From Sphingomonas kyeonggiensis (GTDB taxonomy: Bacteria > Pseudomonadota > Alphaproteobacteria > Sphingomonadales > Sphingomonadaceae), in assembly GCF_014204495.1 (NCBI RefSeq), contig NZ_JACHLN010000002.1, positions 1,364,001 to 1,428,000 of the forward strand: a stretch of DNA of 64,000 nucleotides, read 5' to 3'. The notes under the pieces are model-generated. The model was not told the origin of the DNA. It ran no database searches and saw nothing but the letters and a program-made list of their open reading frames with translations. Positions 51,732-60,565 of this stretch are shown in pieces. How positions within the stretch are numbered: the stretch's first letter is position 1; every line of letters begins with the position of its first letter. The position numbers and the translations under genes are program-made.

Positions 51732-53231
51732 TCAGGACTCCGCCGCAGCGGTTCCGGAGGCGAACATCCGATGCTCGACGAACCAGACAATACCCGCCAG
51801 CAGGACGAAGACCACACCGGAGAACACGATCCTGACGGTCAGCGCCTGGGCATCCAGGGCAAGCAACAGGTCGATCTCGCGCAGGCCGATCGCGGCCAGG
51901 GCCATCACCGCGAGCCGGGGAAGCGCGAGCACGCCGAGGTCCCGCAACGCCCCGCGCCCCGCCGCACGGAACATCAGGGCCGCCGCGATGGCATGCGACA
52001 CGCACAGGGCGAGCGGCAGCGCGACCAGGCCGAGCCGCGGGAAGAAGCCGACGACCATCGCCATCGAGACCACCTGCCCGAGCGACCCGGCAAAGGCATA
52101 GGACTTCCCCTTCCCCGCCGCGAGCAGGCTCACCCCGCCCAGCAGGTACAGGATCACCGAGACCAGCGCGGGCGCGTACCAGCGCAGGAGCGGCGCGAGC
52201 GCCAGCGCGGAATTGCTCAGCCCGTGCTTCCCGAACAGAACCGTCACGGCGATGTCCGAAAAGCCGTAGAGGAACACCACCGCGGCCCCGCCCACCAGCA
52301 GGCACTGCCGCACCCATATGTCGGTGACGCCGCGAAACGCCGCCTCTCCGTCGCGCTGGAACGCATGGGAGAGCTGGGGCAGCGCGAGTGATGCCAGCGC
52401 GCTGGTGAACACCGCCTGCAGCGTCGAGCGGGCGAACAGCGCATAGCTGAGGACCGACAATCCGCCGACGCCGGCGAGCGCCGCATATTGGCGCTCCAGC
52501 AGCCCGCTCGCCTGCCCCAGCAGATAGGGCACGAACAGCGGTAGCGCGACCAGCGTGGCCGCCCTGACATAGAAGCGCAGCTCGCTCCATTTCAGCTGCC
52601 GCAGCCGGGAAACCACCGTGCGAAGGAAATCGAACGAGACGGCGAGCGGCGCGAGGACCCCCAGATAATAGGAGACGAGGAGCAGCTCCACCGCCGGCAG
52701 TCGCGGAAAGAGCACGATGAAGGCAGTGCCGATCGCGCCCCCGAGCGTTCCGGCGATTTCCGGCCGATAGACCACGCCGACGCAATTCATATAGGCGGTG
52801 AGCACCGCGACCAGCTGGGAAAGCACCAGACCCGGCAGCAGCAGCAATACGAACCTGGTCGCGTCCCCGGTCAGGCCGCCGGTGGACGCGAGCCCGAACA
52901 TGTCGTCCGACAGGCTCAGCAGCGCCACCAGGCCGAGGCCGATCACCAGCGCGCCCACGACCACGCCGACGCTGACCGACGCTATGTACTTGTCGGCGGC
53001 CGCCTGCCCTTCGCCGTGCTGGAACTTCGCATAGGTGGCCCGGAAGGTCTCGACGAAGGGGCCGAACACCATCAGGCTGATCGCGTTCACCAGGCCCAGC
53101 GACCAGACCCAGGCGTCGTACATGGCGCTTACGCCGAAAATCCGGGCGAACACGAAGATGGTGATCAGGCCGACGCCAAGCTTCAGCCCGCGTACCGTGA
53201 TCAGGCCGACGAAATCCAGCTGGACCGCCAT
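51732..53231 (-). CDS. Wzx-type repeat-unit flippase (MurJ-like MVF family)
   Basis: A 499-residue polytopic protein with about 14 hydrophobic helices. The N-terminal GLITVRGLKLGVGLITIFVFARIFGVSAMYDAWVWSLGLVN and the central SGLLERQYAALAG segment (in parts SGLLERQYAAL) are typical of MurJ-like (MVF/MOP) flippases. Within an EPS cluster this is best read as the Wzx that flips the undecaprenyl-linked repeat unit. A true MurJ is encoded elsewhere in the window (23041-24609). Confidence 0.85.
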   Translation of the reverse strand: MAVQLDFVGLITVRGLKLGVGLITIFVFARIFGVSAMYDAWVWSLGLVNAISLMVFGPFVETFRATYAKFQHGEGQAAADKYIASVSVGVVVGALVIGLGLVALLSLSDDMFGLASTGGLTGDATRFVLLLLPGLVLSQLVAVLTAYMNCVGVVYRPEIAGTLGGAIGTAFIVLFPRLPAVELLLVSYYLGVLAPLAVSFDFLRTVVSRLRQLKWSELRFYVRAATLVALPLFVPYLLGQASGLLERQYAALAGVGGLSVLSYALFARSTLQAVFTSALASLALPQLSHAFQRDGEAAFRGVTDIWVRQCLLVGGAAVVFLYGFSDIAVTVLFGKHGLSNSALALAPLLRWYAPALVSVILYLLGGVSLLAAGKGKSYAFAGSLGQVVSMAMVVGFFPRLGLVALPLALCVSHAIAAALMFRAAGRGALRDLGVLALPRLAVMALAAIGLREIDLLLALDAQALTVRIVFSGVVFVLLAGIVWFVEHRMFASGTAAAES

Positions 53232-54539
53232 CTAGCGCCCCTTGGCATGATAGGTTGCGATCGCCGCCTCATAGGCCTCCAGGATCACCTTCTCGCGGCT
53301 GTCCCAGCGGAACACGGTGCATTCGCGGGCACAGGCCTCGGCCATCTCGCGGAGCCTCTCCGGGCGCTCCGCCAGCGCCTCCAGCGCTTCCGCCATGTTG
53401 CGCTCGATCGCATCAAGGCTCTCGACCGGCAGCTTGATCCCATAGCCGCCGCCGACGGTGTCGTGCATGCCGCAATGGTCCAGGGCCATCAGCGGGACGC
53501 AATTCTCCATCGCTTCCCAGATGGTGGTCGGATTGCCCTCGTTGAGCCCGGTCACGACGTGCAGATGCGCGCTGCGGAACAGCTCGGACACCGTCTCCCG
53601 CGGGATCTGGCCGTGCCAGGTGATCACGTCGTCGATACCCGCCTGGAGCGCGGCTTCCTGCATCGACGCCTTCATCGGGCCATCCCCGATGATGTCGAAA
53701 TGATAGGCGTGGCGATCCTTCAGCTGCCCGATCGCGCCGAGCAGGATCGGCAGCCCCTTGCGCGCCTCGATGCTGCCGATCCAGGCAACACGGATCGGCT
53801 TTGCCGGGAACTTGCCGGTATCCAGCGTCAACGGCCCCACGATGCCGTTCTCGGGCATGTAGCGGCTGGATACGCCGTGTATCCGCTTGAATATCGCCTG
53901 GTTCTCGCTCGTGGCGGTGAACAGGAAATCGGCGCGCTTGAGCGCCTTGCGAACCCGCCCGCTGAAGCGGAGCTGGAAACCGTTGACCATCGCCCGCAGC
54001 GAGAGCTTGGCCAGCCCGCTCGCCGGCATCGCGCGGCGCAGCTGCCAGGGGAAATTCGTGGCGCCGCCGATCGGGCCCCAGACATAGGGCTTGTCCAGCT
54101 TCCACAGATGCCCCGGCTCGCGATAGCCGATCGGCCCGAGATAATGGACCAGGTCGAAATCGCGCTCGGCGCAAAGGCGCCTGGCTACCCTGCCCGCCTC
54201 GCGATGCCACACCGCATAGGCCAGGTAGAAGCTGTAGAGGAGGAATCCCTTGCGGTTGAACCGGTTCAGGATCGACGCCAGTCGCGGAGGCTGGACGAAG
54301 ACATAGTCGACATCCTTGTCGAGCACGTCGCGCACCGCGGCCATATCGTCGTCATCGCCCATATGCGGCCCCGACGTGCCGTACAGCAGGGTGATGTCGC
54401 ACCATTTCTTCATCGCCTGGATGTGATTCCAGGTCACCGAATATTCCGATCCCCGCCGCGGCGAGATCATATAGGCCAGCAGCAGCACGCGCCGGCGCGG
54501 CGGCGGATCATCGGGACTGGTTTCGGCCAGGCCTTGCAT
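53232..54539 (-). CDS. Family 4-like glycosyltransferase
   Basis: A 435-residue GT-B enzyme. The C-terminal half holds RVAWIGSIEARKGLPILLGAIGQL, DIIGDGPMKASMQEAAL and HVVTGLNEGNPTTIWEAMENCVPLMAL, the last with the E-x7-E-like pattern of GT4. The start is the ATG at 54537-54539; the open frame extends to 54602 but the start shares a base with the preceding stop (TGATG). Nucleotide sugar and acceptor are unknown. Confidence 0.88.
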   Translation of the reverse strand: MQGLAETSPDDPPPRRRVLLLAYMISPRRGSEYSVTWNHIQAMKKWCDITLLYGTSGPHMGDDDDMAAVRDVLDKDVDYVFVQPPRLASILNRFNRKGFLLYSFYLAYAVWHREAGRVARRLCAERDFDLVHYLGPIGYREPGHLWKLDKPYVWGPIGGATNFPWQLRRAMPASGLAKLSLRAMVNGFQLRFSGRVRKALKRADFLFTATSENQAIFKRIHGVSSRYMPENGIVGPLTLDTGKFPAKPIRVAWIGSIEARKGLPILLGAIGQLKDRHAYHFDIIGDGPMKASMQEAALQAGIDDVITWHGQIPRETVSELFRSAHLHVVTGLNEGNPTTIWEAMENCVPLMALDHCGMHDTVGGGYGIKLPVESLDAIERNMAEALEALAERPERLREMAEACARECTVFRWDSREKVILEAYEAAIATYHAKGR

Positions 54540-55666
54540 CAGAAGGCGAACTGATAGGGCGAAGCCCAGGCGGCGCCGCGCGCGATGCCGACGACCAGCC
54601 ACGCCGTGAACATCACCAGCAGCGCGGCGGCGAAGCTCGCATCCCGAAGCGACCTGCGCGACAGGAGGTCCGCGGTCAGGAACGCCAGGCAGATCGCGCG
54701 CATGCCGTTGAAGTAGAACAGCGCGCGCGCGAACGGAATGAAGCCCCAGCTGGTATTCACCGGCGTCAGGATCGCAGCGACCAGGAAGAGATAGTGATAG
54801 CGGGCATAGCCCTGATCGGCCCAGCGCGCCGCCGTCCTGCGGGAGAACAGGATCAGGATGATATCGACGATCATCCAGAAGAACGCCGCGATACCATAGG
54901 AATCATAGCCCCCCGTCAGCAGCAGGTCCGATCGGGAGGTCCTGCCATAGGAGGTATAGTCCAGCATCGGGGCGAGATAGGAGAACAGGAAGATCACCTG
55001 GTCCGAGAACAGCTGGGTCATGAAATAGGCGAGCATCAGCCCGCCCAGTTGCAGCGAGACGGGTGGCAGCGAGACGCGCCAGAGCATCAGTCCGATCGGA
55101 AAGAAGACGATGGCGCTGCGGTGAAACAGAAACGCCAGGAAGATCATCGCGCCGAAGAGAAACAGGTTGCGGCGATTGATCGCGTCGAGCGCGACCAGGA
55201 TCGCGAAGAATGCCACGCCCTGCCGGATCGTGCTGTTGACCTCGAAGATCAGCAGCGTGGAGAAAATATAGAAGATCACGAGCGCCGCGAGATCGACCCG
55301 CTTGCGAAGCCAGGCCACCAGCAGAATGCACTGGACGCAGGTGGTGGCGGCGATGATCGCCTGGGGCGGGAACGAAAAGAGCTTCAGGAACTGGATTAGA
55401 TAAAGGAACCCCGGCTCGAAATACACCGTCGACGGCGTGTCGTACATGGTGGTGTAGGTGTAATAATCGATATAGCCGAAGAAGTCGCCGCCCACCGCGT
55501 AGCGGAAACCGATCACCACCGTGACCAGCACGACGGTAATCAGGGACGCGATATTGGCGCCCGACTGGGAGAAGCCTCCGCTCGTCGTCGCGTACCATCG
55601 CGGCAACTGCCAGACGAGCGCCAGGGAGATGATAAGGCCGAAATAAACAATATATGCGAGCGTCAT
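54539..55666 (-). CDS. EpsG/Wzy-like polysaccharide polymerase
   Basis: A 375-residue polytopic protein with about ten helices. Residues 50-65 (VVIGFRYAVGGDFFGYIDYY) carry the GFRY..G.D...Y motif of the EpsG family, which is a Wzy-type polymerase group. It would polymerise flipped repeat units in the periplasm. It is placed between a glycosyltransferase and the GT2 gene, as expected for Wzy. Its sequence overall is poorly conserved, as is usual, so function rests on topology and context. Confidence 0.8.
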   Translation of the reverse strand: MTLAYIVYFGLIISLALVWQLPRWYATTSGGFSQSGANIASLITVVLVTVVIGFRYAVGGDFFGYIDYYTYTTMYDTPSTVYFEPGFLYLIQFLKLFSFPPQAIIAATTCVQCILLVAWLRKRVDLAALVIFYIFSTLLIFEVNSTIRQGVAFFAILVALDAINRRNLFLFGAMIFLAFLFHRSAIVFFPIGLMLWRVSLPPVSLQLGGLMLAYFMTQLFSDQVIFLFSYLAPMLDYTSYGRTSRSDLLLTGGYDSYGIAAFFWMIVDIILILFSRRTAARWADQGYARYHYLFLVAAILTPVNTSWGFIPFARALFYFNGMRAICLAFLTADLLSRRSLRDASFAAALLVMFTAWLVVGIARGAAWASPYQFAF

Positions 55667-55694
55667 GTCTCAATCCCAGGCAGCGCTGCCGCGG

Positions 55695-56696
55695 TCACGC
55701 CAACTTGCCGCCCGCCCGCTTCAGCCGGGCGAGAATCCATTGAACGCTCATCAGTGGAAGGAACAGCACGGCCACGCCGAGGTGCTTCGCGGTGAAGCCG
55801 CTCGAACTCGCGGTCACCGCTTGCACGAATTCGGGAACCCGCTTCACGCCCCGCCGCTCCACTCCACTAGTCCTGCGCCAATAATATCGCACGCCGCTGA
55901 CCGCAAATCCGATCTGTCGCTCGATGGCCTGGCGGCCCGCCCGTCCGACGTCCGCCCGCATCGCCACCCCGCGCAGCTTCAGCACGATATGGATCATGTC
56001 GCGGACATGCTTCACCGGATTGCTCGCCGCCATGATCGAGCCGGGGCGCATCCGATAGAGATAGGCCGGCCGCTCGATCCTCAGCAGTTTCCCGGCGCAG
56101 AGCATCGCCTGGGGCGTGAACAGTGCATCCTCGTGATAGATGCCGGGTTCGAACCAGAGGTCATGCTCGGCCAGCAATCCCCGCCGGAAGACATAGAATT
56201 GCACGGGCATCGGCGGATTGCCGCTCATCAGGAAATCGGTGCCCGGGATCGCCTGCTCGCAATTCTCGCTGAACACGCCGCGCACCAGCGTGCCGCCGAT
56301 CGTCTCGAAATTCAGGGCCAGCATGTCGACGCCGTCCGCTGCGCGATGGAGGATCTGGCCGGCCGCGCCGGGCAGCACCTCGTCATCGCTGTCGACGAAC
56401 CAGATATAGTCACCCCGGGCGGCGCGTATGCCGGTATTCCGCGCTTCGCTGAGCCCCTTGTTCTCCTGGGTTATGATCGTGACGTTCGGCAGCGTCCCAC
56501 AGATCGCCCGCGCGATGCGGATGCTGTCATCGGGGCTCCCGTCGTCGACCAGGATCAGCTCGCACCGATCGGCGAACTCCGGCTCACGGATGATGCTTTC
56601 CACGCATGCGGCGATGAACTCCTCGACGCGGTAGACCGGGACCACGAACGACAGCCCCGGCGTGCGCTGCGGTGCTGGGCTGTGTCCTTCCGGCAT
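55695..56696 (-). CDS. Family 2 glycosyltransferase
   Basis: A 333-residue GT-A enzyme. Motifs: SFVVPVYRVEEFIAACVESI, ILVDDGSPDDS, and the DxD-bearing WFVDSDDEVL. A C-terminal hydrophobic segment (about 310-325) may anchor it. Start is ATG at 56694-56696 (MPEGHSPAPQR); the open frame goes on upstream to 56780 without conserved residues. The next gene ends 2 bp before, so translation is coupled or nearly so. Confidence 0.9.
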   Translation of the reverse strand: MPEGHSPAPQRTPGLSFVVPVYRVEEFIAACVESIIREPEFADRCELILVDDGSPDDSIRIARAICGTLPNVTIITQENKGLSEARNTGIRAARGDYIWFVDSDDEVLPGAAGQILHRAADGVDMLALNFETIGGTLVRGVFSENCEQAIPGTDFLMSGNPPMPVQFYVFRRGLLAEHDLWFEPGIYHEDALFTPQAMLCAGKLLRIERPAYLYRMRPGSIMAASNPVKHVRDMIHIVLKLRGVAMRADVGRAGRQAIERQIGFAVSGVRYYWRRTSGVERRGVKRVPEFVQAVTASSSGFTAKHLGVAVLFLPLMSVQWILARLKRAGGKLA

Positions 56697-56698
56697 GG

Positions 56699-57703
56699 TC
56701 ACCAGCCCCGTAGGCGATATGCGGCCCGCGTCGCGAGCGTCCGCATGCGTCGGTGCATCCTCGAGCCCAGTTCCCGCCAATTGAAATCGGCGAAGGCCTG
56801 GGGCGGCGCAAGCCGCACCGCGCGTGGCGGCGCATCCTGGACGCGGCCCAGCTCCGCCAGGATCAAGGCCGTGAGATCATGCTCCTCGATCAGGCGCCGG
56901 CGTGCCTCGATCAGCGCCGGCAGGCGCGTCTGGTAGATTTCCTCGGCATGGTCGAGCACGTTCGCCACCACGGCCTCCGCCGCGGCCGGATCGTCCAGAT
57001 CGAGCCGGATCACCGCACCCGGGAAGAATTTCTCGATATCGGGGGCGCCGGCATAGATGGGCACCGCATAACCCAGGATCGGATCGGCGATCTTCTCCGT
57101 CCAGAGCCCCGGCACGCCGCTGTTCTCGAAGCAGAGGTGGAAGCGATAGGGCAGCAGCGCTTCGTCCTTGTACTCGACGAACCGGTGCGGGCGGCCGAAA
57201 AAGTCGATGCGCTCGCCGAAGCGCTGCCGGAACCGCTCGATCAGGTGCAACCGCTTGAAATGGTTGGGCAGGTAGGAAAGGTTCGACGTCACGACCGAGA
57301 TGTCGCGCGTCTTCTCCGGTATCGGCAGCGCCCGGAGCGCCGCGTGGTCGTAGCGATAGCTCTGCTCGCTGCCGTTGTAGCCGAAATGCCAGTTGTTGAA
57401 GTGCTGGATGCGCACCGCATCGGGGTGGCGCCCCGGCTTGGCCGAATAGACGCGATCGAACTGCGCGAGGAAACCCGGCGGATAGATGCCGATCTCCGGA
57501 GGCTCGCCCGAAACGAAGACGAGCCCGCCTTCGCGCACCGTCAGCGCTGCCGGGATCGACATGCCTTCGAATACGATCGCGAGGTCCCAGTCGCCGCCGT
57601 CTCCATTCTCGACGAGCTCGACCTTCTCGGAAAATTGCGCGCCGATATGCTGGGTGTACAGCGGATAGGCATGCCGGGTGAGCAGGTTCACACGCGCGCG
57701 CAT
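56699..57703 (-). CDS. Family 10 (alpha-1,3/4-fucosyltransferase-like) glycosyltransferase
   Basis: A 334-residue GT10 protein. The donor-binding motif reads CFENSG at residues 191-196, then TEKI at 202-205 and GYAVPIYAG at 211-219, with the conserved Glu-Lys pair. GT10 enzymes use GDP-L-fucose; related ones could use GDP-colitose. The genes for GDP-fucose-type precursors (gmd, fcl-like, colD-like) follow upstream in the same operon, and GT11 lies next to it, so a fucosyl or 3,6-dideoxyhexosyl side chain is likely. Start: ATG at 57701-57703. Confidence 0.85.
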   Translation of the reverse strand: MRARVNLLTRHAYPLYTQHIGAQFSEKVELVENGDGGDWDLAIVFEGMSIPAALTVREGGLVFVSGEPPEIGIYPPGFLAQFDRVYSAKPGRHPDAVRIQHFNNWHFGYNGSEQSYRYDHAALRALPIPEKTRDISVVTSNLSYLPNHFKRLHLIERFRQRFGERIDFFGRPHRFVEYKDEALLPYRFHLCFENSGVPGLWTEKIADPILGYAVPIYAGAPDIEKFFPGAVIRLDLDDPAAAEAVVANVLDHAEEIYQTRLPALIEARRRLIEEHDLTALILAELGRVQDAPPRAVRLAPPQAFADFNWRELGSRMHRRMRTLATRAAYRLRGW

Positions 57704-57704
57704 G

Positions 57705-58451
57705 TCAGGCCTTCTCCCTGGCCAAGGTACCGCGCAGCAATGCCTGGGTCTCGGCAAGCCTCGGGTCATCGAACCTGGCGTCGGTGTCGCCGAGCACCGA
57801 AGCCCAGAACAGCAAGGTGCTGTTGTTCCCGTCGATCGCGCCGAAGCGGCAGAAGGTCCGCAGCACGTCCTCGCTCTTCATGCCTGCCGTCGTCACGACA
57901 TGGGCCTCGCGCTCGGCCAGCAGCGGCGCGAGTTCGGGCGACGAGAGCAGCGCTTCATCGTTGGTAAGCAGGGCGGCTCCTCTCGGGATCGCTGCCATGC
58001 GCGCCTGGACATGCGCGATGGCAGCGGTGCGATCGGCGAAAAAGTCGCCAAGGCGCAGATGCACGCCGAACGGATAGAGCTTTTCGCCCGGAATGGCGAG
58101 GTCCCGGCGCAGGTCGTCCAGGGCGTTCGCGACCGCCTGCGGCGAGAAGCGGGCATAGTCCCGGCTCGACTGGAAATAGCCGTCGAGCAGCGTGATGCCC
58201 GGAAGCGCGATCCATTCCTGCTGCGCGCCGAGCCGTGCGGCGATCTTGGGCAGCCGGGCCGCCGAGAGCGCGCGCACCCAGCCGGCGGGCGCCTCGCACG
58301 GGAGTTCGTCGCTCTGCGTGAAGCGGTGCGGGTAGTTCAGGTCGTGGATCTGGTACAGCCGCTCGCCCCGCTCCGCCGCGAACAGGCGGGCGAAGAGCAG
58401 CTGGAACAGTTGATTGCCCAGGCCACCATGGGTTCGAACGACAACCGGCAT
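57705..58451 (-). CDS. Family 11 (alpha-1,2-fucosyltransferase-like) glycosyltransferase
   Basis: A 248-residue protein with GT11 hallmarks: N-terminal GGLGNQLFQ at residues 9-17, HLRLGDF at 131-137 (the HxRxGD donor-site motif, here with Leu for the usual second Arg), and NSTLLFWASVLG (the NSS-FS-WWA-like motif). GT11 usually transfers fucose, and some members transfer colitose. Its ATG shares one base with the stop of the ColD-like gene. Confidence 0.85.
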   Translation of the reverse strand: MPVVVRTHGGLGNQLFQLLFARLFAAERGERLYQIHDLNYPHRFTQSDELPCEAPAGWVRALSAARLPKIAARLGAQQEWIALPGITLLDGYFQSSRDYARFSPQAVANALDDLRRDLAIPGEKLYPFGVHLRLGDFFADRTAAIAHVQARMAAIPRGAALLTNDEALLSSPELAPLLAEREAHVVTTAGMKSEDVLRTFCRFGAIDGNNSTLLFWASVLGDTDARFDDPRLAETQALLRGTLAREKA

Positions 58452-59623
58452 CAGATCTCGAGCGAGGCGAGCGCCTCAATGGCATCGGGTATCGGATAAT
58501 GGTGGTTGCCCACGAACACGCCGTGCGCATCCACATGGTCCGCGGCGGCCAGCCGGCCGTGCACTTCGTGATCCATGTACTTCACCACCTCCTTGGCAGC
58601 GAAATTCCCGGCCACGATCGGGCGGCATTCGAATCCCTTCGCATGCAAAGCCCCCAGCAACCGGCTGCGCGTGAGATTCCGGCCCGGCCGCACGACGAGG
58701 CTGAAGCCGAACCAGCTGCTCTTGCCGATCTCCCGCTGTATCATCAGGTCCGGATGCTGCGACAGGGCGGCCTGCAGAAGTGCGCCATTCTCGCGCCGCG
58801 CGGCGATCAGCCCCGGCAGCTTCTCCACCTGGCAGATGCCCAGGGCACCAGACATCTCCAATGGGCGGAGATTGTAGCCCGGAAGGATGAAGCGGAAGGC
58901 TTCCTCGAAATAGTCATCCGACTTGTCGGAGCAGATATGGTTCACGCGCGGCAGGTTGCGCGTCCAGCCATGCGCGCGAAGCGAGAGGAGGATATGGTAC
59001 AGCTCCTCGTCGTCCGTCGAGACCATGCCGCCTTCCATCGTCGAGATGTGATGGCTGAAGAAGCAGCTATAGGTCCCCATCAGGCCGAAGGTGCCGGCCT
59101 GCTTGCCGTCGACTTCGGCGCCGAGGGATTCACAATTGTCTTCGAGCAGGATCAGGCCATGCGCGTCACAGATCTTCTGGAGGCGCGCAAAATCGTTCGG
59201 ATTGCCGAGCAGATTGACCGCGAGGATCGCGCGCGTCGACGGACCGATCGCTGCCTCAACCGCATCGAGGTCGAGATTCAGCGTCTCGAGATCGATGTCC
59301 ACGAACTTCATCTTCAGGCCGTACTGGTGCAGCGGATAGTAGGTCGTGCTCCACGAAACCGCCGGAACGATCACCTCGTCGCCACGCTTGAGCCGGCGCT
59401 TCTCGTCCGACGTGTAGAACAGCGCCGCGATCATCAGGAGGTTGGCCGAGGAACCCGAATTGACCATCACGGAGTAGTTCGCCCCGAGATAGTCCGCAAA
59501 GGCGCGCTCGAACGCCTGCACCTTCGGACCCATGGTGAAGTGTCCGGAGGCGATCACGTCCTGCAACGCCTGGTATTCAGCTTCGTCCCAGGTGGAATTC
59601 GCCAGCGGGAAAACAAAGCTCAT
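58451..59623 (-). CDS. colD: ColD-type GDP-4-keto-6-deoxy-mannose 3-dehydratase (DegT-family, Lys replaced by His)
   Basis: A 390-residue PLP-fold protein of the DegT/DnrJ/EryC1/StrS family. Where aminotransferases carry the Schiff-base Lys before the GEGG motif, this has CFFSHHISTMEGG, with His191-His192. That substitution marks the coenzyme-regenerating 3-dehydratases, best known from E. coli ColD (388 residues, His188). ColD removes the C3 hydroxyl of GDP-4-keto-6-deoxymannose, a step towards colitose and abequose-type sugars. Assignment to ColD rests on the motif and length. gmd and the fcl/colC-like gene lie directly upstream. The ATG overlaps the fcl-like stop by 4 bp. Confidence 0.82.
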   Translation of the reverse strand: MSFVFPLANSTWDEAEYQALQDVIASGHFTMGPKVQAFERAFADYLGANYSVMVNSGSSANLLMIAALFYTSDEKRRLKRGDEVIVPAVSWSTTYYPLHQYGLKMKFVDIDLETLNLDLDAVEAAIGPSTRAILAVNLLGNPNDFARLQKICDAHGLILLEDNCESLGAEVDGKQAGTFGLMGTYSCFFSHHISTMEGGMVSTDDEELYHILLSLRAHGWTRNLPRVNHICSDKSDDYFEEAFRFILPGYNLRPLEMSGALGICQVEKLPGLIAARRENGALLQAALSQHPDLMIQREIGKSSWFGFSLVVRPGRNLTRSRLLGALHAKGFECRPIVAGNFAAKEVVKYMDHEVHGRLAAADHVDAHGVFVGNHHYPIPDAIEALASLEI

Positions 59624-60561
59624 ACTGCGCTCCTCAGAAAGAACTCATAAGTCAGACCCACTGCCTGCTTGAGGTCATGGCGGGGCTTCCACCCCATTGC
59701 GTCGAGACGCGACACGTCGACGACTTTCCGCGCCATCCCGACCGGACGGTCCAGGTCGTGGTGGAAGCCGCCGGCATATCCGAGGACATCCGCCACGGTC
59801 TGATAATATTCGTTGATGCTGTAGTCGAAGCCCAGGCCGATGTTCATCAGGTCGGGCATCGCATCGAAATTCTGCAGGCAGTGCACCACGGCATCCGCGA
59901 AGTCGGTCGCGAACAGGAATTCCCGCCGCGCCGTGCCGTCCCCCCAGATCTCCACCGATTCCGCGCCGGTCTGGATCGCGCCATGCACCTTCTGGATGAT
60001 CGCCGGCAGCAGATGGGAGCTGGCCGGCTTGAAATTGTCATGCCTTCCGAAGAGGTTGCACGGGATGACCGACTTCAGCGACGTCGCCTCGCTGGCCGCG
60101 TCGAGATAGGCGGCAAGCTTGAGCACCGCGATCTTGGCCAGCGCATAGCCTTCGTTCGTCGGCTCCAGCGGACCGGTCAGAAGGTCCTCCTCGCGCAGCA
60201 GCGTCGTGCGGTCGCGCGGGTAGATGCAGGAGCTGGCGAGGTTCAGCACGACCGAGGCTCCCGCCTCCACCGCCGCCGTGATCACGTTGCGCCCGAGATC
60301 GAGATTCTCGATCAGGAAGCCGGCGGGATCGCGCATGTTCGCCTGGATGCCGCCCACCTTGCCGGCAGCATGGATCACCGTGGCCGGCCGATGCAGCTGC
60401 ATATAGGCGCGCACCGCGGCTGCGTCGCGCAGGTCCAGCTCGGCGCGCCCCGGCATGAGCAACCGCGCACCGCTGAGGGCCGGATGCTCGCGCAGATTCT
60501 GCCCGACCATCCCCGTGCCACCGGTTACAAGGATGGGCTCCAGCAGTCCCGATGCGGCCAT
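59620..60561 (-). CDS. fcl: GDP-L-fucose synthase-like (Fcl/ColC-type) epimerase/reductase
   Basis: A 313-residue SDR-extended enzyme. Rossmann motif TGGTGMVG (residues 13-20), the catalytic SSCIYP (Ser110, Cys112), Tyr139-x3-Lys143 (YALAK) and His174 in FGRHDNF. These match GMER/WcaG and also ColC, its relative that acts on 3-deoxygenated substrates. The product is GDP-L-fucose or GDP-L-colitose, which motif reading cannot separate. Start ATG at 60559-60561, 4 bp after the gmd stop. Confidence 0.88.
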   Translation of the reverse strand: MAASGLLEPILVTGGTGMVGQNLREHPALSGARLLMPGRAELDLRDAAAVRAYMQLHRPATVIHAAGKVGGIQANMRDPAGFLIENLDLGRNVITAAVEAGASVVLNLASSCIYPRDRTTLLREEDLLTGPLEPTNEGYALAKIAVLKLAAYLDAASEATSLKSVIPCNLFGRHDNFKPASSHLLPAIIQKVHGAIQTGAESVEIWGDGTARREFLFATDFADAVVHCLQNFDAMPDLMNIGLGFDYSINEYYQTVADVLGYAGGFHHDLDRPVGMARKVVDVSRLDAMGWKPRHDLKQAVGLTYEFFLRSAV

Positions 60562-60565
60562 GCCT